This document shows positions 18,701-28,017 of a DNA stretch of 64,000 nucleotides, piece after piece. Location of the stretch: positions 124,001 through 188,000 of the forward strand of contig WTGF01000122.1 of NCBI GenBank assembly GCA_011525385.1. Reading direction: 5' to 3'. The notes beneath the pieces are model-generated. The model was not told the origin of the DNA. It did no database searches and saw only the letters and a program-made list of their open reading frames with translations. The DNA comes from Chloroflexota bacterium (GTDB lineage: Bacteria > Chloroflexota > Anaerolineae > Aggregatilineales > Phototrophicaceae). Position 1 is the first letter of the stretch, and the number at the start of each line of letters is the position of its first letter. The position numbers and the translations under genes were made by a program.

Positions 18701-20408
18701 CAAGGAGTTCCTGCAGGACCGGATCCGCGATACGCTTGATCCATACGGTCCGATCGCGATCATGGCGATATCGGGCTCGACCAAGGGTGGGTTCGGGCCG
18801 ATCACACAGTTGGCAGGCATGCGCGGTTTGATGGCGGATCCCTCCGGGCGCATCATTGATCTGCCGATTCGCAGCCACTTCCGCGAAGGCTTGAACGCGC
18901 TGGAATACTTCATTTCCACGCATGGCGCGCGCAAGGGTCTGGCGGATACGGCGCTGCGTACGGCGGATGCGGGTTATTTGACGCGGCGCTTGGTCGACGT
19001 CGCCCAGGATATGATCGTCAATCGTTGGGATTGCAATACGCAGCGGGGCCTGACGATCCGTCGCTCGGACGATGTGGCTGGACAAACAATCGAAGAGCGC
19101 ATTGTCGGGCGTTGCGCGTCTGAGGATCTCTTTGATCCGGACAGTGATGAATTGATTGTAGGGCGCAACGAAATCATCGACGAAGAAATCGCGGCTGCGA
19201 TCCAAAACTCGAGCGTTGAGGAGCTGGAAGTCCGCAGCCCATTGACCTGTGATTTGATACACGGCGTTTGCGCGCTGTGTTACGGTCGCGACTTGGGCAC
19301 GGGTGATATGGTCGGCATCGGATCGGCGGTAGGGATTATCGCGGCGCAATCTATTGGCGAGCCGGGAACGCAGTTGACCTTGCGCACTTTTCACAGTGGC
19401 GGTACGGCGGAAACGACAGATATCACCAGCGGCCTGCCGCGGGTGGAAGAGCTTTTCGAGGCGCGACGCAAGCCCCGCGGCGAGGCGGTTATGACCAATC
19501 TTGGAGGGGTCTTGCGCTTGACCGAACGCGAAGATCATGTGCGCATCGCGACGGTCATCTATAGCGAAGTGGAGAATGAGACGCATGTTGTTCCGGAAGA
19601 CTGGGAAATCTGTGTTGAGGATGGGAAGGATGTCGAAATCGGCGGGCTTGTGGCCGCGAACGGCGCCCAAGAACTGAAGGCGGGCCTGGCTGGAACGGTA
19701 CATATCGAGGACCATACCATTTACATCCGCAATGAAACCAGTGAATCGGAAGAATACGAGATTCCTGCCAACGCGCGCCTGCGCAAGGAAATCTTCGATG
19801 GCATGACCGTCGCGCTAGGCGCGCAACTTACTGAAGGGCCCAGGAACCCGCATAGCATCTTGCGCGTGTTGGGTCCTGACGCCACGCAAATGTACTTGTT
19901 GGGCGAGATACAGGAAGTTTACCGCAGTCAAGGCGTGAACATTGCCGACAAGCACTTCGAGACGGTCATCCGCAAGATGATGTGCAAGGTTCAGATCACC
20001 AAGAGTGGCGACAGCGACCTGCTGCCCGGCGAGTTGATCGACCGTCTGAAACTGCTGGAGATCAACGAATCTCTCATTGCCGAGGATCGGGAACCTTGCG
20101 CAGGTACGCCCATTCTTCTCGGCATTACCAAAGCGGCGCTGAGTACCGAGAGCTACCTGTCGGCGGCCAGTTTCCAGCATACGATTAAAGTGCTGGCTGG
20201 CGCCGCTATCGAGGGGCAGGTCGACCCCTTGCACGGGCTAAAGGAGAATGTGATCATCGGCAAGCTGATTCCGGCCGGAACCGGGTTCCATGCCTATCAG
20301 GATCGCGAGGCTGTCGCGCCGTCGGTCACGCTGGAGGCTCAGGGGGCGCTTGACTTCGACGATATGAGCGATCAAGATGACTTCGAGAATATGCTGAGCG
20401 AACTCTAG
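15792..20408 (+). CDS. rpoC: DNA-directed RNA polymerase subunit beta'
   Basis: 1538-residue beta' subunit. N-terminal zinc finger C59/C61/C74/C77 (CYCGKYK...CDKC); active-site NADFDGDQ with magnesium-binding Asp 644, 646 and 648; the second zinc site (WDCNTQRG plus [14 protein letters not shown]); bridge-helix and trigger-loop region; and the late [18 protein letters not shown]. An insertion at roughly residues 135-320 is rich in Glu/Lys/Gln heptads and looks like a long coiled coil between the clamp segments. The start is TTG 15792 with AGGAGG (15779-15784) 7 bases upstream. rpoB is not upstream, where a sugar permease lies instead, and ribosomal-protein genes do not follow. Complete and clearly functional. 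Confidence 0.98.
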   Translation: MEAKDFSALRISLASPEQIRSWSYGEVTKPETINYRRLRPEMDGLFCERIFGPTRDWQCYCGKYKNIRYRGIICDKCGVEVTRSSVRRERMGHIELAAPVAHVWYTRRVPSYLGLLLDVSRRNLDRVLYFAQYVVTQVDQDARSKAITRIEKELELKEQELTGELEDQFSELRDNRDQLAEEFESKVTAIRSHFDGELGRLSDEVMNEAQAAQTRVESMLGQAASAEISLQATETVVVEKGEEITNDHISRIQTQVNEYLSKLQSEIEELSKAEIAKISGDIDDANVDVASSLDKQAEEIEERIRNLRSSAEKQINELEELHVLQFLSESRYRELKSRFGNVFQANMGAEAFYEILGTLNLAKLAEELWIEVRTSKSKQRSRKATKRLRVVESLRNSRSTVIDSDETNQENEPNGNRPEWMILTVLPVIPPDLRPMVQLDGGRFATSDLNDLYRRVINRNNRLKHLLDLGAPDVIVRNEKRMLQEAVDSLIDNSQRGKALSRRGRRELKSLSDMLKGKKGRFRRNLLGKRVDYSGRSVIVIGPKLKLHQCGLPKTMALELYRPFVISRLVQYNYASNVKGAKRIIERERPEVWEVLEEVIRERPVLLNRAPTLHRLGIQAFEPLLVEGKAIQIHPLVCSAFNADFDGDQMAVHVPLSEQAVKEARELMLSTRNLLKPSDGMPIVGPSKDMVLGNYYLTMDPTVEIVAQKARADEFRSEQVLYGGEHKVGIAVRSNGYYYAQFRQVPNVELFFDDTEPDDNGRPKVLETAVDRTVQALLDGEVDCILANAYEMRRYMRAKGLEDQLEITNLHERRVVVDMDEVEYLYRIGLVHLHTPILLGNVYDTRGPQDEPEICTVGRAIFNRILPDEMRFVQETMGKKGLQQLVARCYQVIGAEITTEVVDAIKNYGFHYATISGTTIAVSDLTIPDERTDILQGADEVVTRAERDFRRGLMTEEERYQITIDEWNRAKEFLQDRIRDTLDPYGPIAIMAISGSTKGGFGPITQLAGMRGLMADPSGRIIDLPIRSHFREGLNALEYFISTHGARKGLADTALRTADAGYLTRRLVDVAQDMIVNRWDCNTQRGLTIRRSDDVAGQTIEERIVGRCASEDLFDPDSDELIVGRNEIIDEEIAAAIQNSSVEELEVRSPLTCDLIHGVCALCYGRDLGTGDMVGIGSAVGIIAAQSIGEPGTQLTLRTFHSGGTAETTDITSGLPRVEELFEARRKPRGEAVMTNLGGVLRLTEREDHVRIATVIYSEVENETHVVPEDWEICVEDGKDVEIGGLVAANGAQELKAGLAGTVHIEDHTIYIRNETSESEEYEIPANARLRKEIFDGMTVALGAQLTEGPRNPHSILRVLGPDATQMYLLGEIQEVYRSQGVNIADKHFETVIRKMMCKVQITKSGDSDLLPGELIDRLKLLEINESLIAEDREPCAGTPILLGITKAALSTESYLSAASFQHTIKVLAGAAIEGQVDPLHGLKENVIIGKLIPAGTGFHAYQDREAVAPSVTLEAQGALDFDDMSDQDDFENMLSEL

Positions 20409-20428
20409 ACGGCAAGCGCCATAAAATC

Positions 20429-20457
20429 GCGCGAGGCGTCGCTCGATGTCCTCGCGC
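20429..20457. terminator. Possible terminator between rpoC and convergent gene
   Basis: Perfect 8-bp stem GCGCGAGG/CCTCGCGC with a 13-base loop in the 54-bp gap between convergent genes. Only short T runs follow, so terminator strength is uncertain. Confidence 0.45.
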
Positions 20458-20462
20458 ATATT

Positions 20463-22514
20463 TCAGGGTCGATCGCGGATTTCTATCTTGCCGATATAGA
20501 GGCTGTCCGCGATCGGCTGATTCGCGCCATCGACGACCGGTATCCGCATACCGCTGCGCCAGTCGTAAATGCCAAGCTTCAAAATGTATTCGCCCGCTTC
20601 AATCCGGTCAAAGAAGGGCACAAAGTGGTCTTGCATAAAGAACAGTCCCGGATGCCAATGTTTAGGCGGCACGCCTAGATAGTCGCGTTGCGCAACCACC
20701 GCGCCAGCTTGATCGACCAAGTGCATAAAGATTTGGATGCTGGCCTCAGTAGATCCCAAAGCTTCGAAATAGAGTTGGTTATGGATGCCATCATTCTCGC
20801 CGTAGACGGCTTGACTCGACAGTTCTATGCCATGCAATCTCAGCAAGTCGCCAAATTGAATCGGCAGCGAGTTTAACAGCAATCCCGCTTCGCTCTCGAT
20901 ATAGACTGTATGCGCGGAAGCCGACGACAAGGCTTCCGCCAGATGTTCTGAATTACTGCTTAGTTGATAAATCTCAAAGGCGAGATGACCGTCTTCACGG
21001 GGGATCCGTCCAATATGCTTCGTCCCGAATTGCTCTTTCAACCAGTGAGCATGTTTTGAGTTAATTGGCGACAAGGGCGAAACGAATAATTGTGTCGGCT
21101 GTGGGCTGAGGACGATATTGAAAAGGCCATCAAACCAGACCACATGCAATTCTTCTTGTGACGGTCCGTTAGCATACTTGTAGACAATCGGGTCAAGTTC
21201 CTGGTCCGGGACTGATACAAAAACGATCTCTTCCTTGCTGTCGCGCAGAAAGTGCGCCAGTTTCCGCAGGTCATTTCGATAGATTCTGTAAGGCAGCCTT
21301 TCTTGTTCGCCGAAATAGTGGAATGGCAATTCGGTTCTCGACGATGTTGTCCATTCAACAAAGTAGGCTTGATAATCGGCGATACCAGTGACAGCTACAG
21401 ACAGAAGCCCCAAGGACCAGCCAAGGTATGGTCGCCGCTTGAACAGCACACAGAATTGCGAAACGGCGATGCCGAGGAATAGCATGACGCTTGGCAGAAT
21501 GGCGATGGAACGAAGGAAAGAGGGCGCCCGGATCGTCAACAGACTTGGGACCAACCCAAAGAGCAACAGACCGATGAGGAAAGCATTAAGGGGCGATTGT
21601 CGCGCGCGGACAAGGGCCGCTGCCAGACCAAAATAGACCAGCAACCCGATCGGGAGTGTGAACAGCGGACGCCCGGCGACATTGTATCTCCAAAGAGGAT
21701 CGCCGACAAACGCTGGCATGCCGATCAGCTTCTTGGCATTTTCAAGCAGTTGTTCCGGATTGCCGTCCAGCGCCAGGCGCATCGGTTGAGCGATTCCTTC
21801 CGCGCGTCTCAAGCTTTGCTGGTGCAAAACGATGTATGCCATTGGCAAGGCCGTCACAAAGGCAAGGATGGCCACCAGTATTAACTCGAGCCAGATGCGC
21901 CGCATCAAGCTGCGATTGCAGAAGGCAATTGTCGCCACAAATAAACAGTAAGCAGGGTATAGCGCCAGCGACGCTGTGTAGGTGTAAAAGGCGAATCCCA
22001 GAGCAAGTCCGGTCACTATAGCTGAACGCCGTCTGTCGGGAGCCCTTGGCGCGCGGAGTATTCTTGACAAGCCGATTAGCACAAGGAGCACGATCACCGG
22101 CAGCATAACCGCTCGCAGCCCGACTCTCGATGTGAATATCGCCCAAAACGAGACGGCTGTCATGCTACCCGCGACAAATCCCACGAGGCGAGAATAATTT
22201 TGCGAGCCGAACCTGTACGTTAGGGCAACCGTGAACAATCCGCAGACAAATGCGGGAAACTTGATCATTAGGGAATTGATTCCGAACATGAGGTAGGACA
22301 GGCCAAGCAGCCATATATAGGCGCCTTCGCGACCTTGATTCGACTCATAGAATAGGCGGAAATCTCCTTCATCGACGAGCCCTATGGCGTCCTCGGCATT
22401 GAAGGTCTCATCGTGTTGCAGTCCTGGCGGCACTTCGCCATACATCCACAGCCGCAGAAAGGACGCGGTCAACAGGATCAGGACGCCGACGGTTACCTGA
22501 TAGCGGGACTTCAT
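20463..22514 (-). CDS. GT-C fold membrane glycosyltransferase (PMT/ArnT-like)
   Basis: 683 residues. The N-terminal two thirds are a polytopic membrane domain of about ten helices. Early in the protein PPGLQHDETFNAEDA carries the Asp-Glu pair that marks the first extracytoplasmic loop of PMT/ArnT/RgtA-type enzymes; these use polyprenyl-phosphate sugars to glycosylate lipids or proteins outside the membrane. The C-terminal third is a soluble beta-rich domain, perhaps for acceptor or carbohydrate binding. It lies 9 bp downstream of a lipoprotein glycoside hydrolase in the same transcript, suggesting shared work on a surface glycan. Donor and acceptor unknown. Confidence 0.82.
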   Translation of the reverse strand: MKSRYQVTVGVLILLTASFLRLWMYGEVPPGLQHDETFNAEDAIGLVDEGDFRLFYESNQGREGAYIWLLGLSYLMFGINSLMIKFPAFVCGLFTVALTYRFGSQNYSRLVGFVAGSMTAVSFWAIFTSRVGLRAVMLPVIVLLVLIGLSRILRAPRAPDRRRSAIVTGLALGFAFYTYTASLALYPAYCLFVATIAFCNRSLMRRIWLELILVAILAFVTALPMAYIVLHQQSLRRAEGIAQPMRLALDGNPEQLLENAKKLIGMPAFVGDPLWRYNVAGRPLFTLPIGLLVYFGLAAALVRARQSPLNAFLIGLLLFGLVPSLLTIRAPSFLRSIAILPSVMLFLGIAVSQFCVLFKRRPYLGWSLGLLSVAVTGIADYQAYFVEWTTSSRTELPFHYFGEQERLPYRIYRNDLRKLAHFLRDSKEEIVFVSVPDQELDPIVYKYANGPSQEELHVVWFDGLFNIVLSPQPTQLFVSPLSPINSKHAHWLKEQFGTKHIGRIPREDGHLAFEIYQLSSNSEHLAEALSSASAHTVYIESEAGLLLNSLPIQFGDLLRLHGIELSSQAVYGENDGIHNQLYFEALGSTEASIQIFMHLVDQAGAVVAQRDYLGVPPKHWHPGLFFMQDHFVPFFDRIEAGEYILKLGIYDWRSGMRIPVVDGANQPIADSLYIGKIEIRDRP

Positions 22515-22523
22515 CCGGCCAAC

Positions 22524-24011
22524 CTATGGTCGAGCAACCAAAGCGCGGTAAAGCGGACGCTCAAGTTTGCGGTTGTCGCCATTGAATGAAGGATAGAGCA
22601 GGCTGTAACCCGCCAGTTCGCTACGGCTACTGATGGTCAGTTCTTCGGCAAAACTCAGGTTCCACAAGATCATGACGCCGATATCACCCCGAGACTGCGC
22701 GATTTGGAAGGCGCGCAAGGTGTAGTCGCGTTGATTTCGCGCTGAGTTGTAATTCATCCAGGGATCGGGCGCGGCGGTCGGATATCCCTCCCAGGTGGCC
22801 CAGCCGAACTCTGTGGCCCACATCTTGGCGTCGTGTCCATTTGCCCGGATGATTTCGCTGTAATCGCGGATATTTTGCGAAAAGAAAAACTGCGGCTGGT
22901 CGTCCCACCCTTGTCCATCTACATTGTTGCAGCAGACGAAATCCGGCGGATTCCCCCAACTGTAAGGATGAATGCCGATGACCACATCCGCGTAGCTCGC
23001 TAAACCGGCCTGATACATTTGGCGCAAGAAGCTGCGATCGTTGACCGAGATGTTCTGCGAGTTGCCGGTTGGCGCCAGCCCGGCGGTTATCACCGTGATG
23101 TTTGGCGAGTAGGCGCGGATGGCATTGTAGCCGACGCGGAACAACTCCATATAACCGGCGCCATCGAAAGCGGCTTGGCCGGTCCATTCTCGCTTGAGGT
23201 TTGGTTCGTTCCAGATTTCTATGGCATCAATATAGGGTCCGAGTTTTTCCAGCAGCAAGCCTAGGAAGGCGGCAAGTTGGTTGAGATCGTCGGGCGGTCC
23301 GTCTTCGTTGCGGTTGACGTTCCGCGCCCAATCGGGGGCTTTGGCGATGCTGAGCATGACTTTGTTGCCGCGCTTGTCGGCTTCTTGCACATGCAATTGG
23401 AAGAGGCGGAAATTCTCTTCGAATTGCCCCGGGAAGTCGGGCTGCATCCACTCCCAGGAGGCTTGCAGTTTGATCCAACCCATGCGAAGCGGGGCGATCT
23501 GCTGCAAGGTTCGGTCCCAACCGGCGACGTCAAAATTGTAATGAACCTGGATTCCCATCCTGCTTCCGTCCAGGCGAATGTCATCAGCGGGCAGCGGCGT
23601 CGTTATGTCGATCCGCGGCTGCGGAGACTGCGAATCCAGCTGGGTCTCCGCTGCGAACTCCGCCGGGCGCGCTGTGCTGGTGGGCGGCATTTGATAGTCC
23701 GCGTCAATGATCGCGCCTATCGTACGTCCGCTTGCCGCTCGCTGCGGGCTAGAAATCGCTTCGGCAGTGGCAGTCGGAAGATCGGGCGCATCGGCATCCA
23801 GCGTTGGGAGCTGTCGCCCGACAACGTTCGGCAATTCACGAAGTTCTTGAACGGCGGGCGTCTCTATGACCCTCGTGACTTCCGCTATGAGTTTTACTTC
23901 CGGGGCAACTGCAATAGTCGGTTCGAGCGCCTGACCGGCGCAACCGGCAAGCACGAGCGCACAGACAATATAGGCGGCGAGGGAGGGGCGTAGGATGCTT
24001 CTATGTGGCAT
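22524..24011 (-). CDS. Lipoprotein glycoside hydrolase, clan A TIM-barrel
   Basis: 495 residues. Lipoprotein signal with LVLAGC (Cys 24), a Pro/Thr/Ala-rich linker to about residue 145, then a (beta/alpha)8 glycosidase domain. The acid/base Glu is in IEIWNEPN and the probable nucleophile Glu in MWATEFGWATWEGYP, the clan GH-A arrangement seen in GH5/GH39-like enzymes. It should be anchored on the outer face of the membrane and cleave a polysaccharide. It precedes the GT-C gene by 9 bp, so both are probably made together. The exact family cannot be fixed without profile searches. Confidence 0.82.
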   Translation of the reverse strand: MPHRSILRPSLAAYIVCALVLAGCAGQALEPTIAVAPEVKLIAEVTRVIETPAVQELRELPNVVGRQLPTLDADAPDLPTATAEAISSPQRAASGRTIGAIIDADYQMPPTSTARPAEFAAETQLDSQSPQPRIDITTPLPADDIRLDGSRMGIQVHYNFDVAGWDRTLQQIAPLRMGWIKLQASWEWMQPDFPGQFEENFRLFQLHVQEADKRGNKVMLSIAKAPDWARNVNRNEDGPPDDLNQLAAFLGLLLEKLGPYIDAIEIWNEPNLKREWTGQAAFDGAGYMELFRVGYNAIRAYSPNITVITAGLAPTGNSQNISVNDRSFLRQMYQAGLASYADVVIGIHPYSWGNPPDFVCCNNVDGQGWDDQPQFFFSQNIRDYSEIIRANGHDAKMWATEFGWATWEGYPTAAPDPWMNYNSARNQRDYTLRAFQIAQSRGDIGVMILWNLSFAEELTISSRSELAGYSLLYPSFNGDNRKLERPLYRALVARP

Positions 24012-24113
24012 GAAAAAAGTCTACCATAGCGAGATTGCGCTTTCTATTCTGGATTGGATTAAGATGGGCTGCGCATCTTGTAAACTCGCTGAGCAACAAG
24101 AGCGTTCTGCAAT

Positions 24114-24143
24114 TTGACACTTTGTCAGATTACATTCTACAAT
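24114..24143 (+). promoter_or_regulatory. Promoter of the GyrA-type gene
   Basis: TTGACA (24114-24119), 18-bp spacer, TACAAT (24138-24143): the same elements and spacing as the rpoC promoter. The leader is roughly 120 bases. Confidence 0.7.
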
Positions 24144-24273
24144 GGACTAGTAAAGTTCCGGGATATGGCCAGCTTGCTTTATTCCGGCGAGCCGTTTGCC
24201 AGTTTGCGCTACGGCTCGGCAAAAAAGCAACGGACCCCTGTTGGAAACATCATCAAGCCATTGAGGACGGTTC

Positions 24274-26931
24274 ATGACCGATCGAGCCATTCATCAAGTT
24301 AATATTGAGCGCGAGATGCGCGACGCTTATTTGAGCTATGCCATGAGCGTCATCGTTTCCCGCGCGCTGCCTGACGCTCGTGATGGCTTGAAACCTGTGC
24401 ATCGCCGGATCTTGTATGCGATGCACGATATGGGGATGAACCCGCGCGGAGCGCATAAGAAGAGCGCGCGAATCGTCGGCGAGGTATTGGGCAAATATCA
24501 TCCTCACGGCGATACGGCGGTCTACGAAACGATGGTGCGCATGGCGCAGGACTTCTCCATGCGCTACATGCTGATTGACGGCCAGGGCAACTTCGGCAGT
24601 ATTGATGGCGACAGCGCCGCGGCGATGCGCTATACCGAGGCCAGAATGGCTAGCTTTGGCAGCCAATTGCTGGTTGATATCAACAAGGAAACGGTCGATT
24701 TTGTCGAGAACTTTGACGGCACGCTGAACGAGCCGGCGGTATTGCCGGCGGTATTGCCAAACCTGCTGGTGAACGGCGCGTCGGGAATCGCGGTTGGCAT
24801 GTCCACAAACATTCCGCCGCACAACCTGCGAGAGATTTGCGACGCCCTTGTTCATATATTGGACCAGTGGGAACGCTTTGACGACATAGATGTCGACGAA
24901 CTCATGCGATTCGTTCGGGGACCGGATTTCCCAACGGGCGGCGTCATTTACAAGATGCGTGGGGATGAAGATATGCTTCGCACGGCCTTTGCGACCGGGC
25001 GGGGCAAGATCACCTTGCGGGCGAAGGTGCATGTCGAAGATATGGGACGGGGCAAATCCCGCGTTATCGTCAGCGAATTGCCCTATCAGACCAACAAAAC
25101 CACGCTGATCGAACGAATCGCAGCCCTTGTAAGCACGGGCAAACTGGATGGACTTGCAGATTTGCGGGACGAGTCCGACCGGCAGAATACCGTACGCCTG
25201 GTGATTGAGTTGCAGCGGGGCGCTGATGTCAAAGAAGTGTTGGCGGCGCTTTTCAAGTTGACGCCGCTGCAGTCAACATTTGGCATTATCATGTTGGCGC
25301 TGGTCGACAGCCAGCCGCGTCTGCTGAACCTGAAGCAAGCGCTGCGCGTCTATTTGGAACATCGCCTGGAGGTGGTTCAACGCCGTAGCCGCTTTGATCT
25401 GGCGCGCGCGCGGGAACGGGCTCATGTGCTTGAAGGGCTCATCGTTGCGCTGGACAATCTGGAGGCGGTAATTAACACCATTCGCAAATCGCGCAATGTC
25501 GAGACCGCCAGGAACAATCTGGTGAAAAACTTCAAGGTGACCGAGATTCAGGCGGCTGCGATATTGGATATGCCTTTGCGGCGCCTGGCATCGCTGGAGA
25601 TTCGGAAGATACGGCAAGAGCATCGAGAAACCTTGAAACTCATCGCGTCGCTGGAGGCGCTCTTGGCCAGCCCGCAGAAACAGCGAATGCACATTTCCGA
25701 GGAGCTAAAAGAAGCGACAGAAACGCATGGAGACCGTCGCCGCAGTACGATTGTAGAAAGTGAGGCGTCTGCCTTGACGCTGGAAGACTTCCTGGTTCCG
25801 GAAGAGAAGACGGTGGTCATGTGCAGTACCCGGGGGCAACTGGGTCGAATGCCGATGGATGAACCACCCAGAGTGACAAGGGCGACCAAAGTCCCGCCAC
25901 GCCTGCTTCAACACAGCACGACCGGGCAGATTCTGCATCTCTTGACAAACAAGGGCTATTGCGCCACAGTGCCTGTGCAGCAGATACCTCAAGTGGAGCA
26001 GGCTTCCGACGGCATGCATTTCAGTGATTTATCCTCGCTACCCGTCAAGCGGCAGATCGTCACGTTTATGTGTTTGCCGATGAATTCTAAGACGGGATAT
26101 TTGTGTTTTGCTACTGCGCAGGGACAAGTGAAACGATTGCATGTGGGCGAATTGCCAGGCATGATGTCTCACGAATTTGGCGTGATGAATCTAGCGAAAA
26201 ATGATCGTCTTGTCAGTGTGCTCTATAGCAGCGGCGCCGACGATCTGATTCTCTTGACATCGCGCGGTTATGCGATCCGCTTCAGCGAGCAAGATATCCG
26301 GCCCACTGGTTTGACATCAAGCGGTGTGCGCGGGATACAACTAAAGAATAGGAGCGATCGCGTCGTTGGCGCCTGTCTGGCGCATGACAATTTGCACGCG
26401 TGGATCGTCGCCGAAGACGGAATCGCCATGACATCGCCCATCCATCAGCTAAATGCGCAAGCGCGAGGCGGCGTTGGCAAACCCATCACTGACCAGTTAT
26501 TTGGCGGTCGGCGAGTTGTCGCCGCAACTGTCGGTCGTTTGGACGATACTATTCTGGTCCTGACAAGCAGGAATAAAGCCAAATATATGTCGATAGGGCT
26601 GGCGAAGCACATGGCTCAGCGCTTGGACGGCTGTAACCCGGTCATCGCTTTGCGCGAGAAAGAGACGGTTGTCGGCGTCGTCGAATATCGCAAGCGCCTT
26701 GACTCCTTTGTCGTTGATCCTGTCTTGCCGGGTGATGAGATTTCCCCGCCGGATGAGGGCTACTCCAGAGCGGACGAGAGTCTGTCACAGGAAGAAGCCC
26801 AGTCGCCCGCGCAACTTGAGTTGACCATGGAAGAAATCGAGCTTCTCCTGGACAAGGCAGACGAGGCGGCGAGAGACGATGGCCATGTCAAATCCAACGG
26901 CGCTGACCCAGGCGGGTTCAATGACGCCTAG
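24274..26931 (+). CDS. gyrA: DNA gyrase/topoisomerase IV subunit A
   Basis: 885 residues. Breakage-reunion domain: [20 protein letters not shown], the quinolone-resistance region [13 protein letters not shown] (Thr 81 and Glu 85 at the E. coli Ser83/Asp87 positions), and catalytic Tyr 120 in AMRYTEARM. The C-terminal beta-pinwheel starts near residue 500. At the first blade, where gyrases carry the QRRGGKG box needed to wrap DNA, this protein instead has [11 protein letters not shown] degenerate QARGGVG appears only in a late blade. So it may be a ParC-like decatenase or a gyrase with altered wrapping; no gyrB/parE is adjacent. The last 14 bp overlap the convergent glycosyltransferase gene. 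Confidence 0.9.
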   Translation: MTDRAIHQVNIEREMRDAYLSYAMSVIVSRALPDARDGLKPVHRRILYAMHDMGMNPRGAHKKSARIVGEVLGKYHPHGDTAVYETMVRMAQDFSMRYMLIDGQGNFGSIDGDSAAAMRYTEARMASFGSQLLVDINKETVDFVENFDGTLNEPAVLPAVLPNLLVNGASGIAVGMSTNIPPHNLREICDALVHILDQWERFDDIDVDELMRFVRGPDFPTGGVIYKMRGDEDMLRTAFATGRGKITLRAKVHVEDMGRGKSRVIVSELPYQTNKTTLIERIAALVSTGKLDGLADLRDESDRQNTVRLVIELQRGADVKEVLAALFKLTPLQSTFGIIMLALVDSQPRLLNLKQALRVYLEHRLEVVQRRSRFDLARARERAHVLEGLIVALDNLEAVINTIRKSRNVETARNNLVKNFKVTEIQAAAILDMPLRRLASLEIRKIRQEHRETLKLIASLEALLASPQKQRMHISEELKEATETHGDRRRSTIVESEASALTLEDFLVPEEKTVVMCSTRGQLGRMPMDEPPRVTRATKVPPRLLQHSTTGQILHLLTNKGYCATVPVQQIPQVEQASDGMHFSDLSSLPVKRQIVTFMCLPMNSKTGYLCFATAQGQVKRLHVGELPGMMSHEFGVMNLAKNDRLVSVLYSSGADDLILLTSRGYAIRFSEQDIRPTGLTSSGVRGIQLKNRSDRVVGACLAHDNLHAWIVAEDGIAMTSPIHQLNAQARGGVGKPITDQLFGGRRVVAATVGRLDDTILVLTSRNKAKYMSIGLAKHMAQRLDGCNPVIALREKETVVGVVEYRKRLDSFVVDPVLPGDEISPPDEGYSRADESLSQEEAQSPAQLELTMEEIELLLDKADEAARDDGHVKSNGADPGGFNDA

Positions 26932-28003
26932 CCAGCGCTAACAGTTCCGCGTCATATTGTGGCGCCATGACGCGCCAGTCGAATTCGGCGATTCTCGCCC
27001 GCAATGGATCGATATCCACAGGGAGATCGCCGCGCAAATGGCGCCGCAACTGGGCGGTGAGACGATCCCTGGTGTAGAGGCATTTCCCACGCAGTTCCTC
27101 GGTCAGCAGGTCGGGATAATTGAGACGGTCCGGCAAGATCGGGACGCAGTTGCAATAGATCGCCTCGCAGATTGAGACGCCGAAAAACTCCTGCCAGGCT
27201 GTGCTAACAACATAGTCGGCGCGCCACAAGAGCTCGGCGTAATCGGCGAAGGAATCGAGGTATCCCAGTTGCTCAATGCGATCGGGCAGTCCCGCTTGCA
27301 GACTTTGGAAAGCGGCGGGCATCTCGCCAAAGCTCTCGCCGGTTATGGCGACACGAAAGTTGAACCCTTCGCTGGCAAGCTGGAGCAGGCTTTGGGTAAA
27401 AGCGTCGGGACCTTTGTCTTCTTCCCAGCGATGGTTCCAGACGATGAGAGGCGGGCCGTCTTGCTGAGGCCGAACCTTGAATTGATCGAAGCGGCGCAAG
27501 TCAATGCCCAGCGGCAAGACTTGCGATTTGGCCCGGATACTTTCGATGGTGTCCAGTTCGTTGTAGTCGGCAAAATGCTTGAGCAGTCGCGGCAGTTGCT
27601 CCATAAAGTCGCGCAGGTGAAATGGGCTGTTGAAATAATTTCTGTCGGCGGTCAGGGCGCTCGCGTAATTGATGAAACCATAGCGCCAGCCGTGTCCTTG
27701 TCGGCGATTTTGCGGATAGGATAGCTGGTTTTCATGAAAGTAAAGCGCGGTCGGCACATCGCCCAGATGGCGATAGGTGAGCGCGCGAAATATGGAAAGA
27801 TCAATCATGCCCGAGGCCAGAATGAGATCGGGCTTTGATTGGAGCAGACGGGCAAAACTGATGGCCGCGCCTTGCATGCGCCATTTCCAGAATTGCGCGG
27901 GCAGTGTGACCAGGTCGATGTCGTGGGCCGAGTAACTCTTGTAGCCATCGGCCCAGGCTTTGTGGCTGCCGCCGTAATACGATTCGAGCAGTGCAATGCG
28001 CAT
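26918..28003 (-). CDS. tRNA-queuosine alpha-mannosyltransferase-like protein
   Basis: 361 residues matching the DUF3524/GTDC1 family: N-terminal [37 protein letters not shown], and the C-terminal GT4-type [14 protein letters not shown] and [13 protein letters not shown]. In vertebrates this family (QTMAN) adds mannose to queuosine-34 of tRNA-Asp. Bacterial members are known from genomes but, as far as I know, little characterised, so tRNA or another acceptor is possible. It sits 14 bp after rel in a run of translation genes (ftsY, a TrmH methyltransferase, prfB, rel), which fits an RNA-modification role. It is convergent with the GyrA-type gene. Confidence 0.85.
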   Translation of the reverse strand: MRIALLESYYGGSHKAWADGYKSYSAHDIDLVTLPAQFWKWRMQGAAISFARLLQSKPDLILASGMIDLSIFRALTYRHLGDVPTALYFHENQLSYPQNRRQGHGWRYGFINYASALTADRNYFNSPFHLRDFMEQLPRLLKHFADYNELDTIESIRAKSQVLPLGIDLRRFDQFKVRPQQDGPPLIVWNHRWEEDKGPDAFTQSLLQLASEGFNFRVAITGESFGEMPAAFQSLQAGLPDRIEQLGYLDSFADYAELLWRADYVVSTAWQEFFGVSICEAIYCNCVPILPDRLNYPDLLTEELRGKCLYTRDRLTAQLRRHLRGDLPVDIDPLRARIAEFDWRVMAPQYDAELLALARRH

Positions 28004-28017
28004 AAAAGGGGATGGGA

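Noticed and set aside
18120..19715. 531-codon minus-strand open frame
   Set aside because: Antisense shadow of rpoC, caused by the high G+C content at third positions.
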